Assembly: GCA_037623315.1 (NCBI GenBank) | Contig: JBBJJH010000001.1 | Coordinates: forward strand, 141,019-205,018 | DNA from: Halanaerobiaceae bacterium ANBcell28 | GTDB taxonomy: Bacteria; Bacillota; Halanaerobiia; Halanaerobiales; DTU029 | Reading direction: 5' to 3' | DNA: 64,000 bases | Part shown: piece by piece, positions 9,010-17,991 of the stretch | Numbering within the stretch: position 1 is the first letter of the stretch | Layout: each line of letters opens with the position of its first letter | Program-made: the position numbers and the translations under genes | Notes under the pieces: generated by a model | Databases searched by the model: none | Told to the model about the DNA's origin: nothing | The model's input: the letters and a program-made list of their open reading frames with translations, nothing else

Positions 9010-9738
9010 ATGAAGGTAAATACTACAGACTTACAGAATTCTTTTGGAAAGTATCTTGCCCTAACTGAAAAAGAAGATATTATCATTAGCAAAAATGGTA
9101 AGACAGTTGCTAAACTTGTCAAACATGTAGAGCCAAATTACTATCTAATTAAAGAAGAATCTAATAAATATTTGACACGAAAGAAAATTACTTATGATGA
9201 GTATATGGAAATAGTAGATTCATCAGACCAGAGATTTGAACTAATAGATGGTGAAATATATTTATTAGCGTCTCCATCTTTTAATCATCAAGTTGTAGTA
9301 AACGAGATATCAGGCATTTTTTATAATTTTTTTAAAGATAAAAACTGCCATTCACTATCTGCACCCTTAGATATAAGACTATTTGGTTTTGCTACTAAAT
9401 TTGAAGAAGACCCTAATGTTGTTCAACCTGATATAGTTGTTGTATGTGATGAAGATAACATTGATGAAAAAGGAAGATATATTGGAATACCAACATTAAT
9501 TGTAGAAGTCCTTTCTCCCTCTACCCAAAGCAAAGACATGACAGCTAAATTGCAACTTTATAAGAAAAGCGGTATTTCTGAATACTGGATAGTTGATATA
9601 GAGAAGAAAAGAATATTACAGTATATATTTTCAGAAAAAGAAATAGAGGACTACAAAATAATTGAAGATAAGAAAACTATCACTTCATGTTCTTTTGAGG
9701 GGCTTAATGTTTCTCTAGAGGATATATTCAGGACTTAA
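9010..9738 (+). CDS. Phd/YefM-like antitoxin domain fused to a Uma2 (PD-(D/E)XK) nuclease-fold domain
   Basis: Residues 1-45 (VNTTDLQNSFGKYLALTEKE, then IIISKNGKTVAKLVK) have the Phd/YefM DNA-binding antitoxin pattern. Residues from about 60 are a Uma2/DUF820 domain of the restriction-endonuclease fold. It has RFELIDGEIY, VVQPDIVVV (acidic metal site), LIVEVLSPST (E in the ExK-like strand), YKKSGISEYWIVD and a C-terminal FEGLNVSLEDIF. The putative metal ligands are present. The ATG follows GTGGTGATATA. It is followed 44 bases later by another Uma2 gene. The operator upstream suggests the protein represses itself. Whether the nuclease cuts DNA is unknown for the family. The domain calls are strong; the joint function is inference. 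Confidence 0.85.
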   Translation: MKVNTTDLQNSFGKYLALTEKEDIIISKNGKTVAKLVKHVEPNYYLIKEESNKYLTRKKITYDEYMEIVDSSDQRFELIDGEIYLLASPSFNHQVVVNEISGIFYNFFKDKNCHSLSAPLDIRLFGFATKFEEDPNVVQPDIVVVCDEDNIDEKGRYIGIPTLIVEVLSPSTQSKDMTAKLQLYKKSGISEYWIVDIEKKRILQYIFSEKEIEDYKIIEDKKTITSCSFEGLNVSLEDIFRT

Positions 9739-9782
9739 AGAATATTTTTTAAAATTAAGAGTATTTTTTGCGAGGTGATTTT

Positions 9783-10421
9783 ATGTGTAAAAATAGAGAT
9801 TTAAAGAATGTTACTAAAGTTAAGGAAAGTAAGAGAGAATACAAAAATTTACAAAAACGCGAATATACTTATCAAGACTACCTAAAACTTCCCGAAGAAC
9901 CTGGTTATAGATACGAGGTTCTAAAAGGAAAATTGATTAAAGAACCATCACCAAGTGTTATGCACCAACGAGTCTCGCGAAGACTGCAGCGTCTGCTGGA
10001 AGATTATTTCTGGGAACATAATCCTGAAGGGGAAGTCTTTAATGCGCCCCTTGATGTAACTTTTAACGATATTACAGTGGTACAACCAGATATTTTCTTT
10101 GTTCCGGAAATAAAAAATAATATCATCAAAGAAAAAAGAATTGATGGTTCCCCTTTTCTGGTAGTAGAAATTATCTCTCCTTATAATCCTCGCAAAGACA
10201 GGGTGCAAAAATTACAAATTTATCAGGAAGATCAGGTTGACCACTACTGGTTAGTAAACCCTCAAGACAAAACCTTTGAATGTTTTGCTCTACGTGATAA
10301 TGTCTATGCCCTTATTTCTACAGGAATGAAATCTGATATTATTGAACATCCCGATTTTGAAGGTTTAAGAATTTCTTTGGAAGAATTATGGTACCAAGGT
10401 AGTGATATGAATGCTAAATAA
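9783..10421 (+). CDS. Uma2 family PD-(D/E)XK nuclease-fold protein
   Basis: This 212-residue protein has the same core as its upstream neighbour: GYRYEVLKGKLIKEPSPS, VVQPDIFFV, FLVVEIISPYNPRKD, YQEDQVDHYWLVNP and a final FEGLRISLEELW. Instead of the antitoxin domain it has a basic N-terminal arm (about 1-25, rich in K, R and E). The start is the ATG at 9783 behind GAGGTGATTTT; a TTG five codons earlier would sit before that site. It probably forms one transcript with the Phd-Uma2 gene. Uma2 genes often occur in multiple copies in cyanobacteria and low-GC anaerobes; their role is not settled. Confidence 0.85.
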   Translation: MCKNRDLKNVTKVKESKREYKNLQKREYTYQDYLKLPEEPGYRYEVLKGKLIKEPSPSVMHQRVSRRLQRLLEDYFWEHNPEGEVFNAPLDVTFNDITVVQPDIFFVPEIKNNIIKEKRIDGSPFLVVEIISPYNPRKDRVQKLQIYQEDQVDHYWLVNPQDKTFECFALRDNVYALISTGMKSDIIEHPDFEGLRISLEELWYQGSDMNAK

Positions 10422-10453
10422 ATATCTAGAATAAGGAAATGAACTCTCTCAAT

Positions 10454-11839
10454 CTATACAAAGGTATTACGTTCATTGATCATTTGCTGTGCTTCTATTA
10501 TCCATTTTCTACCCTTAAACCTTCTGGCTACCCAAATTAGCTGCCCTAAATGTTCAAGTACTAAAGCAATATAAATACCTGTAAGATTCCAATTTAAAGT
10601 AACACTAAGAAAATAAGCTAATCCTAATTTAAATAATGTTTGATTGATTAATACTCCATAAAAGGGTGTCCTCGTATCCCCTGCTGCAGTCAAGAGACCT
10701 GATATTACATGAGAAAAAGCTAATAGTGGGGCCCCAAAAGCTAAAGCCCTTAAAAATCCTATAGAATACTGCATTGTGCTTATATCATCTGAAAAAATCC
10801 TCACAATTTGTGGTGCAAATATAAAAAGTACTATAGATAAAAAGCCGAGTGTCATCGCAGTTAAGCAGATGATACCTTTCGCTATTTTCTTACTTTCTTC
10901 TGCCTGACCTGCCCCTAATTTATGTCCGCTCATAATGGTAGTAACCGTACCATAAGCTCTTGATAATGGTGCCATTAATTGTTGTTGAATACGCCTCCCA
11001 ATATGATAGGCGGCGGCTGCTTCAGTACCTATCAAAAGTAACAAAGCATTAAATGGAAAAGTTATCAGGCTCTCATAACCTCCCTGTAAACTACTAGGGA
11101 TACCTACTTTTAACAACTGCTTACTAATGGTAAGATCCCAATCTTTAGAGGGTCTTGATAAACTAAGTTTACCACCAGGTAATATAAAAATCACAGTATA
11201 AATTATTGAATCCAATAATTTAGCTACAAATGTCCCAATACCAACTCCTACAACACCTAATTCTGGAAAGATACCTATTCCTAACGCCAAAACAAGGGAT
11301 AAAGCTATATTAACAGCATTGCTTATAATTCCAACTATCATAGGTGTCCTGGTATCTCCTGTACCCTGTAAAGCACGTCCTGCTATTAAACTGATAATCC
11401 TGAAAGGTGCAGCTGAAAATACTGCCATTAAGTACTGAGCACCCAGAAATATTACATCTGAATCTGCTCCTAATATTCTAATTAATTTTTCAGGGATTAG
11501 CCACCCTATAAGTATAAAAGGAATTCCAACTATAGCTCCAGTGATAAGTACCTGTGTCAGTACTATATCTGAATTATTGGCTGACTTATCTAAGTCAGCT
11601 CCTGTTTGTTGAGAAATTAAGGCTATACCTCCAGTACCTAAACCTAGACCTATTCTTAAGACTATTCTTTCCCAGACATCACCAAGTCCCACAGCTGCTA
11701 CAGCTGCCGGCCCGAAAAAACCCATCAAGATCATATCTACAGTACGCATGGCAGTTACAAAGACATGATTAAGAACTATTGGCCAGGATAATATCAAAGC
11801 TTTTCTCCAGACAGGAGAATATAATAAGTATAAATTCAT
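10454..11839 (-). CDS. MATE family efflux transporter
   Basis: The 461-residue protein has twelve predicted membrane segments in two related halves. The N-terminal half starts ALILSWPIVLNHVF and has MILMGFFGPAAVAAVGLGD; the second half has VGIPSSLQGGYESLITFPFN and GAPLLAFSHVISGLLTAAGDTRTP. The repeated GxGDTRTP motif in both halves is typical of MATE proteins that export drugs or metabolites with sodium or proton influx. The substrate is not predictable. It is convergent with the Uma2 pair and seems to be a single gene. Confidence 0.93.
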   Translation of the reverse strand: MNLYLLYSPVWRKALILSWPIVLNHVFVTAMRTVDMILMGFFGPAAVAAVGLGDVWERIVLRIGLGLGTGGIALISQQTGADLDKSANNSDIVLTQVLITGAIVGIPFILIGWLIPEKLIRILGADSDVIFLGAQYLMAVFSAAPFRIISLIAGRALQGTGDTRTPMIVGIISNAVNIALSLVLALGIGIFPELGVVGVGIGTFVAKLLDSIIYTVIFILPGGKLSLSRPSKDWDLTISKQLLKVGIPSSLQGGYESLITFPFNALLLLIGTEAAAAYHIGRRIQQQLMAPLSRAYGTVTTIMSGHKLGAGQAEESKKIAKGIICLTAMTLGFLSIVLFIFAPQIVRIFSDDISTMQYSIGFLRALAFGAPLLAFSHVISGLLTAAGDTRTPFYGVLINQTLFKLGLAYFLSVTLNWNLTGIYIALVLEHLGQLIWVARRFKGRKWIIEAQQMINERNTFV

Positions 11840-11966
11840 ATGATGACCTCTCCTATTCTTATTATTATATTAAGTTATATATAAATCGACCCATTGTTAA
11901 TTCATTATTATAAATTATTTCATTTATTAAAACTGATACACTGTATTTAGCTTATCATAATTTCTT

Positions 11967-12015
11967 TAAAAAACAAAGAAACTACAAATAGCAAAGTGCC
12001 AATTTGTAGTTTCTT
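11967..12015 (-). terminator. Strong terminator after the secreted DUF6263-like gene
   Basis: AAGAAACTACAAAT and its exact complement form a 14-bp stem (11976-12015). On the minus strand it is followed by TTTGTTTTTT, a clear intrinsic terminator. Confidence 0.85.
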
Positions 12016-12059
12016 ATCTTCAAAATATTTATTAATTCTCTTCTCTAATATTTTTCTTT

Positions 12060-13019
12060 TTAATATGATATTAAGGTAAACTCAGAATTAGTATTCATTG
12101 GTATAATGATTTCTTGAGTATTACCTGCATCATCTAAAGGTACAATCATAATCATCCTGCCATCCATGACCATCTTCATTTCCATACTATTATACCAACG
12201 AGTATCTCTATCAAGGTGAACTACTCCTGTATAAGTAGTATCAAAATCAAATACAAAGTCCATACCTAATTCATCTAAGCCAAACATGGACATTAAATCA
12301 CTAAAGTCATCCATACTTCCTTCATAACTTATAATAAATTCATCATCTGTAACGTTTTCTAAGGTATATTTTGTTTCAAGAACTATAGGAAATTCTAAAG
12401 CAAGCTCAATATTACTCATCCAAGTTTCACCTATACTAACAGCTTTATCTGGCATAAAGGAATTATATCCTTGAAAAGATTGTTTTATAACTTCATCATT
12501 GAATTGTCCAGTAAAATTTTGAAAAGCCAAAAGGGCTTCTGGATCTTCTTCATTTTCTAGAAGATATAAATACATTTCCATCATATAGTCATCAAAGCCT
12601 TTAACATCTATGACATTTCCATAACGATCCATATGCATTTGTATTGTCTGATCAATCAATATGTCATTAAAATAATCTAATTCTTCATTTAAACTTTCAA
12701 GATCAATATCTTCTGGACCACTTACATCAAATTCGGTGTATAAATTTTCCATATCAAGAAATTTCATTTCAATTATGTATATATTATCACTTGTAATTTC
12801 TTCTATCGAATATAGATACTTAACAGTCATAACTTGATCCATATCTACTGATTGACCAAATATGTTTTGACTCATATGAGTATTCGTCACCATATCAATA
12901 TTATAAACTGCACCTTCTTGAAGGTCAAAATAAAGTTCATAACTTGTTTCAGCAATTGAAATCAAAGAGACTGTCAAAAACATTGAAACTGCTAATAATA
13001 AAACTAAACTTTTTTTCAT
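12060..13019 (-). CDS. Secreted hypothetical protein, DUF6263-like
   Basis: The 319-residue product has a clear signal peptide (about 1-22, MKKSLVLLLAVSMFLTVSLI) and no lipoprotein Cys. The mature part is rich in Asp, Glu and Met and is mostly beta in pattern: YELYFDLQEGAVYNIDMVTN, MHMDRYGNVIDVKGFDDY, MPDKAVSIGETW and a final TGVVHLDRDTRWYNSMEMKMVMDG. This repeated layout resembles DUF6263-type secreted proteins, for which no function is known. The ATG at 13019 follows AAGGGGATG; longer in-frame starts run through sequence without a ribosome site. It stands alone with its own terminator. Confidence 0.7.
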   Translation of the reverse strand: MKKSLVLLLAVSMFLTVSLISIAETSYELYFDLQEGAVYNIDMVTNTHMSQNIFGQSVDMDQVMTVKYLYSIEEITSDNIYIIEMKFLDMENLYTEFDVSGPEDIDLESLNEELDYFNDILIDQTIQMHMDRYGNVIDVKGFDDYMMEMYLYLLENEEDPEALLAFQNFTGQFNDEVIKQSFQGYNSFMPDKAVSIGETWMSNIELALEFPIVLETKYTLENVTDDEFIISYEGSMDDFSDLMSMFGLDELGMDFVFDFDTTYTGVVHLDRDTRWYNSMEMKMVMDGRMIMIVPLDDAGNTQEIIIPMNTNSEFTLISY

Positions 13020-13198
13020 AAAAAAACATCCCCTTTTATTAATCATAATTAACTTTCCTTTTATAAATGCATTGTTTTGTTGAGACCAATACCAGCGAAT
13101 CGACGCCAATTGCCCTGCGGCAGAGTATTAAGCTTATTTTTTCTTGCTAATTCATAATCTAAAAGAAGAAATGGGGTTTAGATAAATTGATTAAGCTA

Positions 13199-14131
13199 TT
13201 ACTTTTTTCTATTTCTATCTTTACAAACACTAGCTTCGCCATGCTCTGTCGGCTCTATATGTACAAATACTAATTCAACTTCTTTTATTTTTTCAACTTC
13301 TTCACGAACTTCTTCTCCTATGTCATGGGCTCTTTCCAATGATATATCACCATCAACATTAATATGCATATCAACCCTTAATTGTGGTCCAATATATTCA
13401 GCTACTATTTGATTAACATTATCTACTTCTGAAATACTACAAGCTGTTTTCCGAATCTCTTCTGTTAACTCTAAAGGAGCACCTTTACCAGTCAAATATC
13501 CAAAATTTTCCCGTATTATTTCTGCTGTAGTACGGAATATCCAGATGGCTACAAAAAGACCTGCAATTGGGTCAAAATAAGGATGTATAAAGCGAGAACC
13601 CCAAACCCCTATTAATGCAGAAGATGATATCAAGATATCAGCAAGATTGTCTCGCGCTGTAGCTTCAATTGCAGGGCTATGTACCTTTTCTGCTACCTGG
13701 CTTACCATTCTATACATAATATATTTTGTTAATCCTGCAATTACTAATACAACTGTTGGCCAACCCAGGGCTACTTGCTCTCCTCTGCCTAAAAAGTGTT
13801 GAATACTTTGCCAGACAGCAACTACCCCGGCAGCTCCAATGGCAACGGCAATAAATAAGCCCACTAAAGGCTCAAATAATTTATGTCCCTGGGGATGAGT
13901 CTCATCTGCAGGTCTTTGAGCCAGATAAAGACCTAAACCCATCATAAAACTATATAAAATATCAGTTAATGAATTTGCAGCATCTGAAAAAACCGCACTA
14001 CTTCCTGTATACCAGGCCAAAAGCACCTTAATAACTGTTAGAAAGATATTTCCTATAATAGCGATCATAATTGCTTTTCTGTATAATTTAGCATTTCCAG
14101 AATCCGGTGCATCTGATCTTACTCTTCTCAT
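13199..14131 (-). CDS. Cation diffusion facilitator (CDF) metal exporter
   Basis: CDF proteins exchange cytosolic Zn, Mn, Fe or Co ions for protons. The 310-residue protein has six membrane segments, the first metal-site signature SDAANSLTDI at about 48-57, the loop HPQGHKLFEPL, the second site TARDNLADI, and a cytoplasmic ferredoxin-like C-terminal domain (about 215-300) ending with metal-binding HIEPTEHGE. The paired N/D positions in membrane segments 2 and 5 would suit manganese or iron over zinc, but this is a guess. It lies 87 bases from proC on the same strand and may be cotranscribed with the proline operon by read-through. Confidence 0.92.
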   Translation of the reverse strand: MRRVRSDAPDSGNAKLYRKAIMIAIIGNIFLTVIKVLLAWYTGSSAVFSDAANSLTDILYSFMMGLGLYLAQRPADETHPQGHKLFEPLVGLFIAVAIGAAGVVAVWQSIQHFLGRGEQVALGWPTVVLVIAGLTKYIMYRMVSQVAEKVHSPAIEATARDNLADILISSSALIGVWGSRFIHPYFDPIAGLFVAIWIFRTTAEIIRENFGYLTGKGAPLELTEEIRKTACSISEVDNVNQIVAEYIGPQLRVDMHINVDGDISLERAHDIGEEVREEVEKIKEVELVFVHIEPTEHGEASVCKDRNRKK

Positions 14132-14218
14132 ATTTAATAACTCACTCTCCTGAGATTATTATTTCATGATAAATACAATATATACAGGGCTTTAGATAAT
14201 TTCTTTAAGTTTTCTTGT

Positions 14219-15046
14219 TTAGGATTCATTTAATTCTTTTGATCTTTCTGCAGATGCTTTAACAGCAGAAATTATACTAGAACGAAAACCGTTTTGTTCT
14301 AAACTTTCTATTGCTTTTATGGTTGTTCCTGCAGGCGAGGTAACCATATCTTTTAATTCTCCTGGATGTTTGCCAGTCTCCATAACCATGCTAGCAGCTC
14401 CTAATACTGTCTGAGCAGCTAGCTTCATAGAAATGTCTCTTGATAAACCCATTAAAACTCCTCCATCTGATAGGGCTTCAATTAACAAATATATATATGC
14501 TGGCCCACTACCACTTAATCCAGTCACAGCATCCATCATGTTTTCTTCTACATGAACTACTTCTCCTACGCTAGCTAAAATTTCATCAACTTTCTCTAAA
14601 TCTTTGCTTAAAATATTTTGACTTTCATTATCCGATTTAAAATTAGGATCTACAGCTACAGCCGAAACTGCTTGATTAACCATTGCTGGAGTATTAGGCA
14701 TCACCCTTACTACACGACAAGTTTCTGCTAGATGATTCTTTATCTTTTCTATATCGATACCTGCCGCAATAGAAATAATTATTTTTTTTTCTGAATATGG
14801 GGCAATTTCTTTTAAAACATTTGCCATAACCTGTGGTTTAACAGCTAAAATTATAATATCTGATTTTTTCACTACCTCAGTATTTTTTTTACAGGTTCGT
14901 ATAAAAAAATAGTTTTCATTACTTTCTCTAATATCTGCATTTAAGTCAGAACCAATTATATCATTAGGAAGATATATTTCTTTTTTTACGATACCCTTTA
15001 AGAGGCTAGTTCCCATTTTACCCAGACCTATTATTCCTAATTTCAT
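14219..15046 (-). CDS. proC: Pyrroline-5-carboxylate reductase
   Basis: ProC makes the last step of proline synthesis, reducing pyrroline-5-carboxylate with NAD(P)H. The 275-residue protein has the N-terminal dinucleotide motif GLGKMGTSL (residues 7-15), AVKPQVM, CRVVRVMPNTPA, and the C-terminal signature SGSGPAYIYLLIEAL with PAGTTIKAIE. It is third in the proB-proA-proC order, 32 bases after proA. This makes a complete glutamate-to-proline path under the T-box. A salt-living cell may use proline as an osmolyte as well as for protein. Confidence 0.96.
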   Translation of the reverse strand: MKLGIIGLGKMGTSLLKGIVKKEIYLPNDIIGSDLNADIRESNENYFFIRTCKKNTEVVKKSDIIILAVKPQVMANVLKEIAPYSEKKIIISIAAGIDIEKIKNHLAETCRVVRVMPNTPAMVNQAVSAVAVDPNFKSDNESQNILSKDLEKVDEILASVGEVVHVEENMMDAVTGLSGSGPAYIYLLIEALSDGGVLMGLSRDISMKLAAQTVLGAASMVMETGKHPGELKDMVTSPAGTTIKAIESLEQNGFRSSIISAVKASAERSKELNES

Positions 15047-15078
15047 ATTATATCACTACCTTATTTTAGTTTAGAAAT

Positions 15079-16335
15079 TTAGTTTCGCACTTGTCCTTGC
15101 CCATAAATTATATATTTTATAGTAGTTAGTTCATTTAAACCCATCGGACCACGAGCATGTAGTTTTTGTGTGCTTATTCCGATTTCAGCACCTAAGCCGA
15201 ACTGACCCCCATCTGTAAAACGAGTAGACGCATTTACATAGACAGCAGCTGCATCTATTTCCTGTAAAAAGCGTTGGCTTTTCTGATAATTATTAGTAAT
15301 AATAGCTTCTGAATGTTTACTACTATAATTAGCAATATGCTCAATAGCCTCATCCATATCACTTACTACTTTTACAGCCATAATATAATCTAAATATTCT
15401 TGACTCCAATCACTTTCTTCTGCCGCCTTTACATCTTTTATAATCTTAACTGCCTTTTCACACCCCCTTATTTCTACATTGTTTTTATTAAATAAGTCAT
15501 ACAAGTTTTTTAGAAATTTATCAGCTATATCTTGGTGTACTAACAAACCTTCTGCTGCATTACATACTGCAGGACGGTCAGTTTTTGCATTATATACTAT
15601 ATCTAGGGCCATATCTAAATCAGCATCAGAATCAACATATATATGACAGTTTCCTACACCAGTTTCAATTACAGGAACCTTAGATTCATTTACAACTCTA
15701 TTAATTAAGCTTGCTCCTCCTCTAGGTATAAGTACATCTAGGTAATCATTTAATTCAAACAAAACACCAACAGCTTCTCTATCTGTAGTTTGAACTAATT
15801 GTACGGCTCCTTCTGGAAGACCAGATTCACATGCTGCTTCAGAAGCTATTTTAGTAAGAATTTTATTAGAGTTTATTGCCTCCGAACCACCTCTTAAGAT
15901 AACTGCATTACCAGCTTTAAGACATAAACCTGCTGCATCTATAGTTACATTCGGTCTGGATTCATAAATAATTCCTATTACCCCCAAAGGAACACGCATT
16001 TGACCAATTTGTAAGCCATTAGGCCTTTTCCACATTTTCATTACATCTCCAATTGGGTCTTTTAAAGCGACCAACTCTCTTAAACCATCAGCCATACCCT
16101 TAATTCTTTTATCATTCAATTCCAAGCGATCTAACATAGCCTTACTTAAACCTGCTTTTTTACCTGCTTCCATGTCTTTCTTATTTTCTTTAATAATAAT
16201 ATCCTTTGATTTTTCCAGGCTATTTGCAATGTGTAACAAAGCCTTATCCTTAATTTCACTTGATATGTTAGCTAAGTTTCTAGCTGCTAATTTTGATTGT
16301 TTTGCTTGTTTTATAAGATCTTCTCTAATACTCAT
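15079..16335 (-). CDS. proA: Glutamate-5-semialdehyde dehydrogenase (gamma-glutamyl phosphate reductase)
   Basis: ProA reduces gamma-glutamyl phosphate to glutamate semialdehyde with NADPH. The 418-residue length is normal. The aldehyde-dehydrogenase fold is shown by GVIGIIYESRPNVTIDAAGLCLKAGN and PRGGASLI, with the catalytic Cys in TDRPAVCNAAE and the C-terminal DGGQFGLGAEIGISTQKLHARGP block. The start ATG abuts the proB stop (16336), so translation is likely coupled. Confidence 0.97.
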   Translation of the reverse strand: MSIREDLIKQAKQSKLAARNLANISSEIKDKALLHIANSLEKSKDIIIKENKKDMEAGKKAGLSKAMLDRLELNDKRIKGMADGLRELVALKDPIGDVMKMWKRPNGLQIGQMRVPLGVIGIIYESRPNVTIDAAGLCLKAGNAVILRGGSEAINSNKILTKIASEAACESGLPEGAVQLVQTTDREAVGVLFELNDYLDVLIPRGGASLINRVVNESKVPVIETGVGNCHIYVDSDADLDMALDIVYNAKTDRPAVCNAAEGLLVHQDIADKFLKNLYDLFNKNNVEIRGCEKAVKIIKDVKAAEESDWSQEYLDYIMAVKVVSDMDEAIEHIANYSSKHSEAIITNNYQKSQRFLQEIDAAAVYVNASTRFTDGGQFGLGAEIGISTQKLHARGPMGLNELTTIKYIIYGQGQVRN

Positions 16336-17493
16336 TTACTCTCCTCCTTTAGAATTTTTAGAACCTTTTATAACCATATTATCCCGGTGAATCACATCAG
16401 ATCTATTATTATGTCCTAAAATGCTATTTATTTCCTCTGAGTGATGTCCTTTAATCCTATATATATCATTCGACGAATAGTTGACTAATCCTTTTCCTAT
16501 TACTTCATTATTTATGTTTACAATTGAAACTGGATCGTTTTCTTGAAAATCTCCTATTACTTCAATTATTCCACCAGGCAATAGACTTTTTCCTCGTTCT
16601 AGCAAAGCGTTAGCTGCTCCTTGATCAACCTTAATACTACCACAAACTAAAGGATTATATAATAACCAGTGTTTTCTTTTACTTAAAGATTCTTTTTTAG
16701 GTAAAAAGGTAGTACCAAATGTATATTTATCTTCTTTTTCTAGCATATCCACTATATTTAATAATATATTGTTTCTTTGTCCTGGACCAATCACCATAGT
16801 AATTCCAGAGTTTACTGCAATTTTTGCCGCTTCTATCTTGGTTTGCATTCCTCCTGTCCCTAAATTACTACCCCTTCCTCCTGCTAAATCCTCTATTTCT
16901 TTGTTAATACTCTCTATTTTTCTAATCACTTCAAGATTTTTTTCTACCCTGGGATCGCCATTATATAAACCTTCAATATCTGAAAGTACTATTAATAGAT
17001 CTGCCTCCATTAATCCTGCTACTCTAGCTGATAAAGTATCATTATCACCAAATTTTATTTCCTGGGTGGCTATTGTATCATTTTCATTTATAATGGGCAT
17101 AACCCCATTCTTTAAAAGACTTTCCATAGTATTATAGGCATTCAAGTAGCGGTGACGGTCTTCTAAATCACTTGATGTTAATAAAATTTGGGCACCTATT
17201 GTTGAGTATTCCCTAAGAAACTTATTATATAAAGTCATCAATTGTGCCTGACCTATTGCAGCCATCCCTTGTTGTTCAGGTATTGACTGTGGTCTTTCTT
17301 TTAAAGCAAATTCTGCCATACCTGCAGCTATAGCACCTGAGCTAACAAAAAGTATATCTCTTCCCTGATTTTTAAGGTCTACCATTTGCCTTAAAAACTG
17401 GTCTATCCTAGCTAGACTGAGTTTTCCTCCGTCATGAGTTAGAGAACTACTCCCAATTTTCACTACTATTCTTTTATATAATTTCTTTTTCAT
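16336..17493 (-). CDS. proB: Glutamate 5-kinase with PUA domain
   Basis: ProB phosphorylates glutamate, the committed and usually feedback-inhibited step to proline. The 385-residue protein has an amino-acid kinase domain (about 1-260) with RIVVKIGSSSLT, LLTSSDLEDRHRYLNAYNT and NENDTIATQEIKFGDNDTLSARVA. A C-terminal PUA domain (about 290-370) includes KGLVNYSSNDI. It is the first gene of the proBAC operon. The T-box leader at 17633-17930 controls it, so expression should rise when uncharged proline tRNA builds up, as well as being checked by proline itself. Confidence 0.97.
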   Translation of the reverse strand: MKKKLYKRIVVKIGSSSLTHDGGKLSLARIDQFLRQMVDLKNQGRDILFVSSGAIAAGMAEFALKERPQSIPEQQGMAAIGQAQLMTLYNKFLREYSTIGAQILLTSSDLEDRHRYLNAYNTMESLLKNGVMPIINENDTIATQEIKFGDNDTLSARVAGLMEADLLIVLSDIEGLYNGDPRVEKNLEVIRKIESINKEIEDLAGGRGSNLGTGGMQTKIEAAKIAVNSGITMVIGPGQRNNILLNIVDMLEKEDKYTFGTTFLPKKESLSKRKHWLLYNPLVCGSIKVDQGAANALLERGKSLLPGGIIEVIGDFQENDPVSIVNINNEVIGKGLVNYSSNDIYRIKGHHSEEINSILGHNNRSDVIHRDNMVIKGSKNSKGGE

Positions 17494-17632
17494 ATACCAT
17501 CATCCTAATTAGATATTCCATTTTCATAAAACTGATTCTTTGAAAATGGTCATACTGAAATCATCATTGCATTTATAATCAAGTATTCCAGTAAGGAAAA
17601 CTAAGAACTCACTTTATTTTTAAAAAAATTAA

Positions 17633-17880
17633 AACCCCGTTCCTATATTAGGAACGAGGTTAACTCGCGGTACCATCCTTTTTGACCAGTCTATAAAAAG
17701 ACAAGTCCTCTCTCATGGTTAAAAATATATAACCTGCCTGGATAACGGTTGGCAACCGGTAAAACTTACTGAGTATTTCAGTTTACAACTCCCAGGCGGG
17801 TAATTAAAAGCGTCTCTTACCAGGCTTACACCATCCCTGGCTCGCTAAAAAAGACTAAATCTAATGCTCCTGTTCATAGT
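17633..17880 (-). ncRNA. T-box leader with proline specifier (CCC) controlling proBAC
   Basis: The minus-strand leader holds all the main T-box marks. Stem I has a CAGG/CCTG base, an apical GATGGTGTAAG region and AGCG/CGCT pairing. The T-box sequence AAGGATGGTACCGCG is at 17666-17680. A competing terminator at 17633-17661 (AACCTCGTTCC with GGAACGGGGTT) runs into an A/U tract. In stem I the triplet CCC at 17798-17800 sits directly before a purine and the CCTG base strand, the specifier position, so it would read tRNA-Pro(GGG). The bulge TGGT would pair with an ACCA end, fitting a discriminator A. Confidence 0.92.
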
Positions 17881-17901
17881 TTTTCCAAATTATTAAATAT
17901 A

Positions 17902-17930
17902 ATTATACTAAAACTAGCCATAGTTGTCAA
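17902..17930 (-). promoter_or_regulatory. Vegetative promoter of the T-box-proBAC operon
   Basis: TTGACA (17930-17925), a 17-base spacer and TATAAT (17907-17902) form a consensus sigma-A promoter just upstream of T-box stem I. Confidence 0.88.
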
Positions 17931-17991
17931 GGCCGATTCCAAATTATGTAATAAAATTAGATTCCTTATTATTTGTTATATTGTAAATTAA

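Noticed and set aside
13019-13135. N-terminal extension of the secreted DUF6263-like protein starting at 13109
   Set aside because: The signal peptide begins at the ATG at 13019 with a ribosome site. The extension would bury it.
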